From assembly GCA_000231825.2 (NCBI GenBank), contig JH720328.1, positions 146,479 to 210,478 on the forward strand: a stretch of 64,000 nucleotides of DNA. The letters run 5' to 3'. A program made the translations under genes and the position numbers. Origin of the DNA: Tetrahymena elliotti 4EA (Eukaryota > Ciliophora > Oligohymenophorea > Hymenostomatida > Tetrahymenidae). This document shows, in pieces, positions 13,381 to 25,596 of the stretch. Below the pieces are notes generated by a model. It was not told where the DNA came from. It was given only the letters and a program-made list of their open reading frames with translations, and searched no databases. The stretch's first letter is position 1; each line of letters begins with the position of its first letter.

Positions 13381-14961
13381 ATGAAAACTAAGTTTGGTGT
13401 GAATATCACTGAAAAGTTGATTTAGTGGTTGATTCTTTCTTTGTTTATTTATAATAATTTTATTGCAGTCACAATAGTAACTATTCAAAACATGGAGTAC
13501 ATGATCTCTTAAATAATTCTATATTGCATTCAGAAAATTGCTTTTTTCTATTATTGCAAGGACTTGAAATGGAAACAAGCAGTTCTAGAAATATTTGAAA
13601 TAGGAATATTGACGGTTAGGATTAGAGATTAAGAATGCAGGAACTTAATGATTGGATATTTTTCAAGAGTTTTTTTGATATTATATTGTTAACTCTTTCT
13701 CATTTTTTTTTAGCCTACTTTCTCGACTTTGGAGCTGCACAAACAGATTCTAATCTTGGTATCTTAAATTATGATTTATACAATAATTACTATTGCTTAA
13801 TCAATGAAAGTTAGATACTTCACCACCTTTTTAGCTCGTTGGCTGTTTCAAATTTGTCTTTTTGGATTGTTTATTCTACTTTTAGTTGGATAAACAAAAT
13901 CTGTTGTAATACCTTATTTAATAATCAAAGCAATTATTATTTTAATAGCTAATTTTGCATTATTTCGCAAACAATATTAGAATATCAAAAACTAAATAAA
14001 ATATTCCATATTCGCTTTGCTATTTTACTGTTGTTTAGACCATGGGCCTTTTTATGATTTCAGGAGAAACAAGAAAAAAAATGAAAAGATTTCTCTCTCT
14101 GAAGTTTTGCTTTACACCTTGCATGTTTTTAGATTTAATTAATTTCTTTAAATTATTGATTGTTGCACCATCTTTTTTATAGATTTAAAGTTCTACAATA
14201 TAGAAGGGAGTTTTGGAAAGTTTAACTTTAGTCATAATTCAAAGGATATTTCTGATGAAAATTTTGATTATTTACATATAATGAGCTTCATTAGATCTTT
14301 TTCTGAAATACTTTTATACATTTTTGTATCATCATTTATAATGAATTAAATTATTTTCTTCTATTCCAGTAGTTATAATGACCACAGTGTTTACTGTGCA
14401 AAAAATTTTAAACTTAAAGAAATGCTCTCTCTAATGAAAAAAAATAACAACAAAATATATTTCTATGGTATCATAGCTGACATTGATAAGAGCTAATTTT
14501 CTAGAGATAAAGATGTTAACTAGGACCTTCAAGATTTGCTAGAACAAACAATAAATCCAAACAAGTTCTATAACTTAAATTATAGCAAAATAAAGATAAA
14601 AGACCACAAAAATGCAAAATTAATTGTGAACAAAGGAGAGGAATTTTATATAGATTATGTTTTGCATGATTTTTTAATGAATACCTTGTAAAATTTATAA
14701 ATAATCTCGAGCAAAAGGCTCATTTATTTAGAAGAAGATAATTAAATGACTTTTCAGCAAAAACAATAAATTTAAGATTTCTTAAATATGAGAATAATAA
14801 AGTTTGGAATTCAAGATATTGAAATTGTTATTGGAAACTCAGTCTTCAAGTAAGATCCTAGATATTAGATTTATAACCTAAAAATAGTCACCTTTTATAA
14901 ATACATGGCCTCTTAATAATCAATAAACCCAAAGTAGATACTATACGATTTATTTAGCTGA
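13381..14961 (+). CDS. Multi-pass membrane protein, 'YDL-ending' family, 526 aa
   Basis: Single exon of 527 codons including the TGA, with many internal TAA/TAG Gln codons. The N-terminal ~330 residues hold about eight hydrophobic segments (near 15-35, 41-57, 91-113, 124-143, 155-172, 176-196, 207-220 and 305-330). The motif DHGPFY lies at ~220-225. The last ~190 residues are hydrophilic and probably cytoplasmic, with YLEEDNQ, and end with QILYDLFS. The next gene downstream shares DHGPFY, the same topology and the LYDL ending, so the two are tandem paralogues. Two more members lie at 27909-29408 and 31996-33411. I do not recognise the family. The ATG is the first after an in-frame AT-rich leader and opens straight into the first membrane segment. 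Confidence 0.85.
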
Positions 14962-15772
14962 CTCAAACTAATTTATTACCTACCTACCTACCTACCTACC
15001 TTTCTTATTTAACTTATTCTCTCTCTATTATTAATTTCATTTTCAACAAATTAATTATTTATATTATTTATTTTCTCATTCTCATCTTTATTTCGAAAAA
15101 GATTTGTATTTTTATCATTGATTTCATTTAATGCTTTTCTTCATGTTTTAATTAATAAACTAATTTTGCATTTATTTTCATTCAAAATATTTTTTATTTT
15201 TGAGGTACAATAATTAATTAGAAATTTTAAAAATTAATTTGAGAAAGTCTAAGGTGAAAATTTTTATTTCAGTACTGAATGTAAAAAATAAATTTTTTTA
15301 TTATTTGAAAAATGAATGTGTCTTTAGCTTAAATTCAATAGCTATTTGAGTTAAATATTCTTAGTATGTAATTTGTTGATTTTCTAAACATTCCTTGAGT
15401 AAAAAGATGTCATAATTTAATAAAAAAAAAGTTAAGCAATTTAAAACAACAAGAATATTCTTAAAAAAGGTGGTTCGAAAGGATTGATTAGATAGGCAAG
15501 TATATTAGATAATGTGGTTATTCTGATTAAAGATAAATGATTGAATTTAATATAATATTGGAATGATTTGAATAATAATATTATTATATCAAATAAAGGC
15601 TAGATTATTAATATTATTTGTTAATAAAAGTATATGATTAAAAAAAGAAGCAATAAATAAGGACCAAAAAATAGAAAGTATTTAAATTTTAATTTTTAGG
15701 ATAAAAAATAATTAAAGAGTCAAGCAATAGTCAACTTTACTATCATTAGCAATAATTTAACTATAAGCATAG
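14962..15772. other. Intergenic, AT-rich
   Basis: Contains the (TACC)6 repeat and otherwise A/T-rich sequence, with a poly-A run near 15421. No ORF with protein-like composition is seen. Confidence 0.6.
14977..15000. repeat. (TACC)6 microsatellite
   Basis: Six perfect TACC units, 16 bp after the stop codon of the preceding gene. The C content is unusual for the flanking A/T sequence. Confidence 0.95.
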
Positions 15773-17740
15773 ATGCTACAATAAGATGATTCGGTTTTTG
15801 AAAGCAAAGTAGAGAATTTATAAAAGTTTTAGAAATTCTTTGCTTCCATTATAACTGCTTCCTGTTTATTCAATGATGTGATAGTTTTTATATTATTTGC
15901 AAGCCTCCAAAACCTAGATTATTTTATTGTTTACTGCTCTGTATACATAATGGACAAACTGCTTTTCGTTTATTTTGAGAAGCCTAATTTTATTTTGCTT
16001 TTATCTGAGATATTTGATTTAGGATTATTTTTTAGATACAAATAGAATGTCATAATAAAGATGGTTATTAGAATCATTCTTTTGCAGTATATTTAGATAT
16101 GTTTACTACTTTCTAGAGATAGTTATTATAGTGAGGCGGATTTATCCATTTAAGTTTGTCTTCTTATTTCTTTTTTTGTGCATCTAATCATAATAACTGC
16201 TCGAATAAATGTAATATTTATTATTGAGAATGTAGATAACGAATATAGCTTCTAAGAAGTATTCACAGTAGATATTTAAGATTAAAATTTAAATAGTATA
16301 CAAAATAACTAGCATAACATTGCTCATTCGAATTAGAATCAACAAATTAATTCAAATAATTAAGCTTTAAATTATGAAAAATAACTGAATGCGGTTGAAT
16401 CGACGTCATCATAATCTTCAAACGTCACTCCTTTATTAAAAAAAAGTAATAAAAGAAAGTAAACTTCTTTTCTATTAAAATTGAAATGGTATATCCCTTC
16501 TCTAAGGTCAGTAGTTTCGTTCTTAGGAAGACTGTCTTATTAATTATGCTTTCAGCTTCTTTTAGTTTTGCTATTAAAACAGTCTTTCATAAACTCCCTA
16601 ATTTACATAATATCAAAAATGCTCGTTTTATTTATTATAAACAGAATTGTTCTTCACTATTAAGAAGGTCCTACTTTTAACTATTTAGTTCTTATTCTTG
16701 CTTAGTTTTTTTACATAGTTATTGACCATGGACCTTTTTATCAGTTTTACATTACCCCTTATCAAGTTAGTAAAAATGAGAGACTCCTATATTCTTCAAG
16801 CATTTTCTAAATAAATTCTCTCTATTAACTTATAGATGTGACTTCTATTTTTCTTACTGATTATTTTATAAGCAATTTCGATGTCAATGATTGCTCACCT
16901 GAAAATTCTTCTGATGAATCTGAAAATCTCTAAGAAAAGATATAGTATTATTTAAGACTGATAGCATATATTATTTTAGGCATTTGTTAACTATGTTATG
17001 TTATCAATGTTTCTCTTCGAATTATTTCATACTGCTCAAACAGATATAGGATATTCAGTTCTCAAAGAACAGATCTTAAAAAAATAACAAAAATTCTCAC
17101 TAAAAGCTCATAATTGCAGTATATGTATGCCAATATTAAAACTTCAGATTTGTAAATATAGAACTTATTTGATTAAAATAGTATGATTTTTAGTAATGAT
17201 CCTGTTAGTAATTAGGATATTTCTTCAGTTTCTTTAAACAGTTTAAATGGTAGAATAAATGGGTCAAATAAAATAAGCAAAGACCACCCTCGAAACAGTA
17301 TAAGTTTAAATGAATGCTTTAAAATAATTACTAAAAAAAAATATTTTGAAAGTACTTATATAGAAATACAGCAGGATTTTAGTTCACTTATTTTGCTAGA
17401 AAATGATTGCATAATCTTGGATTAAAGATTCCACAAAACTCTCTTAAAATAACTTATTTATGAACCAGAATTATCTTACACCAAATTTTAGTATGCTTCA
17501 ATCAATAGTAATAATAACCCAAGCTTTCAAATTTTGAAGCAGCAAATAAACCTTGCCTTAAATATAAGGTTTCTCACTTATGGACTCAATAATATTCAGA
17601 TTTAATTAAACAAAACCACTTTGCTCAAATAACAAAATTTAATTAACCCTATTCTTCTCCAAATCTTTACCTATTATTCAACTATTAGTAAAAACCTCAC
17701 ATATAATCCACATATTATTTTATATGATTTATATTTCTGA
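15773..17740 (+). CDS. Multi-pass membrane protein, 'YDL-ending' family, 655 aa
   Basis: Single exon of 656 codons including the TGA; there is no in-frame TGA under the ciliate code. It starts MLQQDDS, and the first membrane segment follows an amphipathic stretch, in register with the gene at 13381. About eight hydrophobic segments occupy residues ~35-430. Between them is a hydrophilic Asn/Gln/Ser insert (~160-235) that the paralogue lacks, which explains the extra length. DHGPFY is at ~318-323. The C-terminal ~220 residues are soluble, contain LLENDC (compare YLEEDN in the neighbour) and end with IILYDLYF. It is tandem to and co-directional with its paralogue. The function and substrate are unknown; a membrane sensor or channel-like role would be a guess. 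A standard-code reading gives only a 64-codon shadow ORF in another frame. Confidence 0.85.
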
Positions 17741-19095
17741 TTTCAATTAATCTACCAAATTCTAATATTTAATTCTTATTTTCTTTTTTCTCCAACATAT
17801 TTTTGAATTTAATTAAATGTTTAATAAATATTTACCTTTGTCTGTGCATATCGTGTTAATATGCAAAAAAGATAAAAGCATCTATTTTTTGTAATAATTT
17901 CGATGATATTTTCTCTTTGTCCTTCTCAATTATTTTGTAAATTTGATTTCATTTTTAGAAAAAAAGCACAAACTATTTGAAATGAATGGATAAAATAAAC
18001 AAAAAAAAGGATCTTATGTAAAATGATCACTTAAATAGTTTGTATTTTCATGCAACTTTAACATATAAAAGTACTTCTCAGTTATTTTGTAAAAAGATAT
18101 TTCATTTTTCGACAAAAATAGTTAACTAAATATTGAAATGAAGGGTGAAAATAAACAATAAATTACACAAAGTATCTCTATCTCTTAAAAATTTAATTAT
18201 CATGCAACGTTAACTAGATATTAATGATAAAAGCATGTTAGATTATGAATAGAGGATCAAAGAATTGATTTCTCATAAAATAATAGAGATTATTATCAAA
18301 ATTCAAAAATTAAACTTCAATCTAAATATTTACTATTTCAAACAGTAAAAATGAATTGATAAAAATAAATTTTTGAAGTATTTTTATAACTTCATTTTAT
18401 TGAAAAGAAAATTAAAAAATATTTTTGAATTGATTTGCTCTAGAAATAATAGTGAATATAACAGCAGAGAAAAATATAGTGTAAATAATTTGTAAGTTAA
18501 AATGAGTTTGTGGCTTACAATAAATAAATAAATAAATAATAAATTTTCGTCATTAAGAAATAGAAATCTTAAATTAAGGAAAATGTTTACAAATCCATAT
18601 CAATCCTAATATACAATTTTATTCTAACTAAAATAGATTTTTGAATAAAGCTATTATCTTGCTTAACTTAGTTAAGCTATGTTTGCCAATCCTTGAAAGG
18701 TTATTTTCAAATTAAATCACATTTTACAATTTTTAAAATTTGAAACTATCACTAATGCTTTAAACCATCTAATTATAAAGCCTAAAAGATGTAATCAAAA
18801 AATATTATATTTATTATATTTCTACTTGCTTAAGATATCCTTTAAAAGAAAATATATTACTTTTGAATTAGATAAGAAAGTAAAGAAGTATTTTGTGTTT
18901 TAATCAATTTAATTTCTTTCGTATGTTGATTTTGTAATAATCATACATATTGGTGGGATTACTGAGTTAATAATAATTGATTGTTTTTTAATTATAAAAA
19001 AAGAGGTAAACAAAATAATATCCTCATTTCTACAAACAATTTTTAAGTCATAAGTCAATATTAAGTAAGTAGAAAATTTTGTAGATATATTAATA
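17741..19095. other. Intergenic, AT-rich with a local duplication
   Basis: Contains the 152-bp tandem duplication at 17922-18214 and poly-A/T stretches. The last ~150 bp carry the promoter region of the next gene. No gene is supported. Confidence 0.6.
17922..18214. repeat. Imperfect tandem duplication, period 152 bp
   Basis: Copy 1 starts CTTCTCAATTATTTTGTAA at 17922 and ends ATGCAACTTTAAC at 18062. Copy 2 starts CTTCTCAGTTATTTTGTAA at 18074 and ends ATGCAACGTTAAC at 18214. Both contain TTGAAATGAA...AAAATAAACAA. A similar core (GAAATGAAGGTGAAAATAAA) recurs near 30148, so this may be a dispersed element. Confidence 0.75.
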
Positions 19096-22000
19096 ATGAC
19101 ATAATCCAACCATCTATTCTGTCTTCTTATCAACCTCTTTGTTTTAGTTTACGTAGAGGCAGTTAAAACTAAAAATTTTGGTAAATTTATCTCATTTCTT
19201 TAATTTTACGAAAATAAGCTTTTCTTTTAAAATAGAATTATCTAATGCTTCTTGCAAAGATATTTATAAGTTTTTCTAAATGACTAATGTTGACTATTTT
19301 TTTGGATGCAATGACTCAAAAAAACCAAACAAATTTGCTTTGGCCCTAGAAAATAGATAGTTATTTAGTAGGGTCAGCTATAGAATTATAATTAACGCAT
19401 CTAAAAAAATAGATAAAGATAATGTTAATGTCAAAATTGATGGTGTGAAGATAAGCAGTGTCGATATACAAAAATAAAAAGAGAAAATGTACTAAATTGA
19501 GGTTTCTTCAACTAATGTATAGGCCAGTATTGAATTAGATGTTAAAGATAGCTCAGATTTCAAAGATTTTAAATTTGAAAAGTAACTTATATTTATTTAA
19601 TTTTTGTTTTTTTAGCTTACTATTTAATTTAAAAAAGTATTTTTTTGAGTCTTTTAATTGAAAATTGTACTGATTATAAAGAGGATGGTTCATGCTCTAA
19701 ATGTGAAAGCTCTTATTTTTTAAATGAAGAGACAAGTTTTTGCTCAAATTAGTTTGTTAATTGTGATGATTATCAAAATAATATTTGCTTAAAATGCAAA
19801 GATGGATATTTATTAAATAGTTCTGGCTTTTGTTCTATTACTTGTTCAGTTGGTTAACATAAATTCAATAATTCTTGTGTAAACGAATGTCCAGAAGGTT
19901 TTTATTCTGATTAAAACTAATTTTGCAAGTAATGTGGTGAATTTTGTATTTCTTGCAATTCATATAATAATTGTTTAAAATGTGAATAAAATATGTATCT
20001 TTTAGAAGGAATATGCTAGCAAAAATGCTCAGATGGATACTTCATTATTAATAATGATTAAATAAGCTAGTAAATTTGCTAAAAATGTGATTAAAGTTGT
20101 AATACTTGTATTGGTCCTTCAAAAAGTGAATGTGATTCATGTGGAAATGACTTAATGTTTCATTTAGGTAGTATTTGCTTAGATCAATGTCCTGAAGGTT
20201 ATTTTAAAACAACTGACAGTTAAAGGGCATAATAAGTAAATAATAAGAGCACTTACTACTGTGCGAAATGCTACTATTCAAATTAGAAATGTGTTGAATC
20301 ATGTCCTTCTCAAAGCTTACTTTCAGAAGATTATATTTGTAAAACTTGTTCAACTAAAAATTGTACTAAGTGTAATTCTAGTGATATTTGTATGGAGTGT
20401 TCAGGTGATTATTTTTTAGATGGAAATAATTTTTGTATTTAATGCCATCAGAATACTTATTTTGATAGCAACACAAAGACTTGTAAAATATGTCCTGATT
20501 CTAATTGTTTGAAATGTAGTAACTAACAAAATGGGAATGTTTGTTTAAAATGCAAATAATTCTACGAATTTAATTAAACAGATTTAATTTGCTAATTTAA
20601 TGATGTTGAATATCTTTTAGAATGTGCAAATCCTTCTAACTGTTAAAAAGAATAAAATATTGTCAAAGCATCTGATGCCACCATCAATATAATCAGTATA
20701 TCTAATACAGTTCTCCTTTTATTCTCTTTTCTTTTCTTTCCTATTGGCCCTTTTTTTTGGTATACCGTGCAAGTATAATAACAAATTGGGAACATGATTT
20801 TAATAAATAATCTGAGGATTCTCTCACTCGGTCCTACAGTAATTTAAAATTTTTATCAGTATAATATTTTTCCCTTGTTTCCTGATTCCAAATTCAACAC
20901 CTATGAAGAAAGTGATTTACTCTATGCTAGTAGCAGTTAATTATCTTTAATGGCATCTTTTCGTTCATAGCCCTTAAAAAAATACTTTATAAATAATATG
21001 GCCTACTTCTTTATAGTGCTGTTTACATTGATTCTAATATATTTAGTATCAAAATGTATTAATTATAAATATATTAAATTCTAATAGAAAATCTAAGCAT
21101 AAAAAAAGTTGAAGTCTTCTTAAAATAATTCTTAGTTTAACAACAGTATGCCTGAGAATAGTTCTAGTTTTAATAATAGTAGAAGTATAGAGCAACAAGA
21201 TAATTATCAGGTTAAATTAGATTAATAAAATCATGATGAAATAAATGAAATTGGATAAAATTTAATTGTAAAAAATGAATAGGAAAAATAATAAAAAAAA
21301 GTTAATTTTTACAAAAAGAATGAAAAATTGCTAAAAAGAATTGAATTCAATTTATTTATCAGATTTTAAAAACTGTTTGGAAATTACTTTTTGATTTCTT
21401 TATTTTTTTCTGTTCAAAAAATAAGTTTAAAATCTAATTTTGATTACATTGATCTAGGGATTAAGTCTTTCTTCACCCTTATATATATAACCCTGGTCTT
21501 CTACTTAGTATATAAAATATCAGCTTATGATAAATAGGGCTATGATCAAGATCCAACTAAATTTTAAATTATTTTCAGCAATATTAAAATGGATGGTCTT
21601 AAAAAATATTTTTGGATATTTCTTGAGCTGCGTAAAATCATACAAATAGCTGTTTTAGTATTCGTTTAACATGACTTAGTTAAGATTTCAACTATATTAG
21701 GAACCAACTTATTGTTTTTTATTTATCTGGCTCACTAAAAACCTATTTCTTTTAGTATTTACCAAAAATTTATTTTTGCAATAGAAATAATAATTATATT
21801 TACTAATATCTGTATCCAGGCTTACATTATGCTCCCAGATAGCATGATTAATTAAAAATTTTTAGCAACGATTTTAGCTATCATGACTTTAACTATTCTG
21901 AATTTTATTGTTCTAGGCTTTTTAATAATGCAGATTTATATGTTTGTAAAATTTAAATTCTTCCCTCGCTTTTATATCTTAGAAAATAAAGTTATTGACA

Positions 22001-22665
22001 CCATGTAAATGGAACTTAGCGAAGGATAGAATATTAGAAATTCTAGATTTTTTAAAGATATGACTAATACAGACATAGATTACTACTCAAAATTATGGGG
22101 AATAAATCCAATCTTTGCATAGTAAATCTATTAATAAGCCTAAGATGAATTTAGAAAAAAATATGAAAATGAATAAATAAAAGCTTAACTTCAATAAAAT
22201 CAGTAGGTTAAATAAACTTTAGCTGAAAATAGCATCAAATAGTAAAATAAGTTGTCTATTAAGCATAGAGAAATCCATGGGACCTTAGAATAAAAAAGAA
22301 AATTACAACAGCTTTTGTCGCAATCATTATAATTTAAGTAAATTAGTGGAAGAGAATCAAGAAGAAAAGTGGAATAAAATATAACGAACATGCATAACAT
22401 ATTTAGTAAGAATAATGTTTTTGAAACAGATTAAAATTAAACCACATTAGGATCGAATCTTAATAACTTAAACTAAAAATAAAGAAAGGATGCTTCTGAT
22501 CATAAATAAATAATAGAGTTATAAAGAGCATCTTAAAAATAGAGTACTGAATCTTGTTCTTCATAACAAAAAACTTTAAAATTAATTAAATCTAAAAATT
22601 GTAACTAAAATCCTTAAGATGAATTGTAAAAAGGATAATTTAGTTCTTGTTTAGATTCTATTTGA
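19096..22665 (+). CDS. Cys-rich (growth-factor-receptor-like) multi-pass membrane protein, 1,148 aa
   Basis: Three exons: 19096-19180, 19236-19581 and 19650-22665. The introns are 55 and 68 nt and the sum divides by three. Exon 1 is a clean signal peptide (MTQSNHLFCLLINLFVLVY, then VEA). Residues ~30-145 form a small non-repetitive extracellular domain. Residues ~150-470 hold about 15 C-x2-C / C-x-K-C repeats typical of furin-like Cys-rich domains. Membrane segments follow near 489-515 and 589-612. After a Ser/Asn/Gln linker come about five more segments. The last ~200 residues are a charged, Gln/Asn-rich tail ending SSCLDSI. An alternative acceptor for intron 2 is at 19637. It resembles the receptor family at the left of the window in plan but lacks the beta-helix part. 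It probably sits in the plasma membrane; its ligand is unknown. Confidence 0.85.
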
Positions 22666-23690
22666 ATTTAAAGAAAAAGTCAATCACTTTCTATAAAATT
22701 GTGTTTATATTATTTTCATATTTTCTTAATGAAATAAATTATTAGCAAGGATTGAAATTATCATTAGCAATTTTACTAAGATTTATCTATTCATATTTCT
22801 TAACTATAAAAATTCCATTTATTTTTTAAAATATTTTGAGTAAGAAGGTATTTTTTGATAAAATATTAACGTTTTTTGTCTATTTACTTTTGAATTTAAA
22901 TAAAGCAAAAACTTAATTAAGTTGTTCAATTTTGAATGTTGTTTAAATTAAATTATTTGATTATTATTGTTATCTGAATAAATGAGAGATTATTATTTCA
23001 AACTATTTGCTGTAAATATTTAATAAATTTATTCTTTGCATAAATCTATTTTAGATAAGTAATAATTACATTTAAATAGTCTGTATTTTTTTAAAAAAAA
23101 TAATAGCAAAATAGAAAATTTTTGTTGCAAAAAATTCAAAATAGATGCAGTAAAAGCTTTCTAATAGTATGATTTAGGTGTTTTTTTCTAAAAATTAGAT
23201 AGCTAAAAAAAGTTTTTCTTTTTAGAATCAAGCTGACCTTATAAACTTTTGATAAATTAGAAGTTAATAAATAAAAAGCTTATGAGAATTTTAAATTAAA
23301 CACAATTTATTCAGCATAACAAAAGGCTAAATGCTTTCGAATAGGTTAGCAAAGAATAAATGCAACAGACAGTGATATCAATAAATTTACAACAAGCAGT
23401 TTCATACATGATATATTTTTTATGATTATTCTATATAAATCATATTTAAATTAATATTGTCGAACATAATAGATAATTTATTCACAATCAACAAGCAATT
23501 CATTATGTTTTTTTATTTTTGGAAATTGAAATAACAAAGTAATCATAATTTTTAGGAAAATGTTAAAAAACAATATGATTTTATCACAGAGCCAACACAT
23601 TTACTACAGCTTTTTAAGTGGCCATTCTATTTTTGGCAATTTTTTTAAAAAATCGCTGAGGAGAAAGATTATTTATTAAAAGTTTTTTTG

Positions 23691-24090
23691 ATGCTTTGGG
23701 TTAAAAGAAAAAAAAATTTTGTTCATTTATACTTAATAAGCAAGGAAGGAAGAAATTTGAAATGGGAAATAAAAGATTTAAATTCAATTCTATTCTTTTA
23801 AATGTAATTACATTTCTTATTCTTAAAATAGAATAAACATTGAAACTTGTTGTAAAATTGGTTTTGTTTTTACTGTTCATATTTATTCATATGTTTTGGG
23901 TTAAAAGAAAACCTTTGTTAATTTATACTTATGAAGCATGGAAGGAAGAAATTTAAAATGGGAAATAAAAGATTTAAATTCAATTCCATTCTGTTAAATG
24001 TAATTACATTTCTTATCCTTAAAATAGAATAAACATCAAAATTTGTTGTAAAATTGGTTTTGCTTTTACTGTTCGTATTTATTAATAAAG
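23691..24090. repeat. Tandem duplication, 2 x ~200 bp
   Basis: Copy 1 begins ATGCTTTGGGTTAAAAG at 23691 and copy 2 begins ATGTTTTGGGTTAAAAG at 23891. Both contain GGAAGGAAGAAATTT and the perfect 16-bp palindrome AAATGTAATTACATTT (23800-23815 and 23996-24011). Identity looks near 90%. It is non-coding in all frames beyond short runs. Confidence 0.85.
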
Positions 24091-24803
24091 AAGAGAACGC
24101 AGAAAAATTTTAATTTCTCAAATCATCTCACACAATATCATTGATGATAGATAGCTTCTAAAAATTTACTGAATAAGTTGTAAATGATGATTAAATGCAT
24201 TCAAAATTGTAAGCTCTCGGACTGCTTGTAATTATTCATACTAACTAATTCGATATTAATACAAACAATAAATAAAATTAGTGTTTTTAATGATTTTTTG
24301 ATTCATTTAAATAATAAGAAATAACTAAAATTAAATGAATATACAGTGTTGTTTATTCTTTTTAAATAATTGGACATCTTTTTATGAAATTATTTTTCAG
24401 CTGTAATTTTAAACAAGCGATAATATATATTTTAGATGTATTTAAAAAGATAAGTAGTAAGTGAAATGTAAATATTTATAGACTAAATAAATAATCTAAA
24501 CACTTAGTGATAAAAAGCCTCTGTGAAAAGGAAAAATAAAAATTGTATTATTTTGTTTGTTAAGTCTAAACAAAATAATCAATCTTTGATCTTCAATTTC
24601 AGGGTAATATTTATTTGTTTGCTTGTTTATCAATATATTTTTTGAAATGTAAACAAATATGAATAAAAAATAGGAGATCATATAGAAGGAATAACAAATA
24701 GTAAATTAATAGAGAAGTAAGTATAGTGTATGTACGTATTTTAATATGTTTTTCAATTTTAAGAGGTATTTACTTAATTGCTTGATTGAGTGAAAGAGAG
24801 AGT

Positions 24804-24889
24804 AATAGTGAGGAGCTCTTTTAAACGATAGATTAGACCTTATGATAATAGTGAGGAGCTCTTTTAAATGATAGATTAGACCTTATGAA
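24804..24889. repeat. Tandem duplication, 2 x 43 bp
   Basis: The unit AATAGTGAGGAGCTCTTTTA... occurs at 24804 and 24847 with one or two mismatches. It lies just downstream of the 3' end of the reverse-strand gene at 24910-25596. Confidence 0.9.
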
Positions 24890-24909
24890 TTTTTATATTC
24901 TTGAATTAT

Positions 24910-25596
24910 TCAGTTTCTTTTATAATATTTAATTTCTTCCCTTAGAATAGGATCTTCTATTGCTCTTAAAAGTAATTTAGTGTACCATATAGTATTTTCT
25001 TTGTTTTCAACTTTACTATATTTCAGCCATAAATTCTCTATGTCTTCTAGGTAGTATTTAAAAATTTTTTAGTGCTTTGAGCTTTTGAGCAGGCTGACTA
25101 TTTTTTAATTCCATTAGCATTTCTGTTTTTTCAGTTTCCTCTTGATCACCTTAATTGAGTTTTCTAAACCATCTAGCTTAGAATTGCTATTACTATTATT
25201 ATTACTGTATAGAGATATCAGCTAACTTTTATATTACTTAGAGGTTACAAACTTCAAGAAGGATTAGGTGATGTTTTTGAAGATATTGTTTCTCTCTATA
25301 GGTGTATCTTTAAGTTTTTATATATAGGAGTATCTTTCAGGATCATCGGTTGAGTCTTATCCAAAGCTAAGATGTGCTTAAGATTGTTAAAGATATTATT
25401 TTTAAATTTTAAAAAATTTGGTGATTGAATGTTCAGCCATGATATATTGAATCTTTTTATAGCAACTCTATATGAGGTTATCTTCTTCAGAGAGCGTTTT
25501 AACATGTTTTAGGCCTGTATTTACACTGGATATCACTTTTATGTATTATATTTGTTTGATTTTTGTGACTCTAGATTATTCTGTTTCATGATCCAT
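24910..25596 (-). CDS. Small all-helical protein, possible degenerate 14-3-3 relative, 228 aa
   Basis: Reverse-strand single exon of 229 codons including the TGA; the start is MDHETEQSRV. The protein is charged and predicted mostly helical, with no signal or membrane segment. Two stretches recall 14-3-3 proteins: TLSEEDNLIQSCYKK (compare the family pattern L[ST]xEExNLLSxxYKN, helix C) near residue 34, and KIFKYYLEDIENLWLK (compare KVFYLKMxGDYxRYLxE) near residue 182. The central part is Asn/Ser-rich, and the protein ends where 14-3-3 helices 7-9 would follow. If the relation is real, only the Lys of the phosphopeptide pocket (YKK) is kept; the pocket Arg, Arg and Tyr are missing. The homology is weak and may be chance. 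The ORF itself has higher GC and richer composition than the flanks, which supports a gene. Confidence 0.6.

Larger units (their letters stand above)
22666..24909. other. Intergenic, AT-rich with two local duplications
   Basis: No convincing ORF. It holds the 200-bp tandem repeat at 23691-24090 and the 43-bp tandem repeat at 24804-24889, and a copy of TTTGTTTGCTTGTTT at 24614. The short reverse ORF at 24496-24681 is standard-code, low-complexity and not supported. Confidence 0.6.

Noticed and set aside
16486..16680. 64-aa forward ORF
   Set aside because: It is in a different frame inside the 655-aa membrane protein gene.
18909..19133. 74-aa reverse ORF, and a forward ATG at 18923
   Set aside because: The reverse ORF overlaps the signal-peptide exon of the forward gene. 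The forward ATG at 18923 opens a frame that ends at a TGA at 19097 and has no signal peptide; the ATG at 19096 gives a clean one and a consistent splice.
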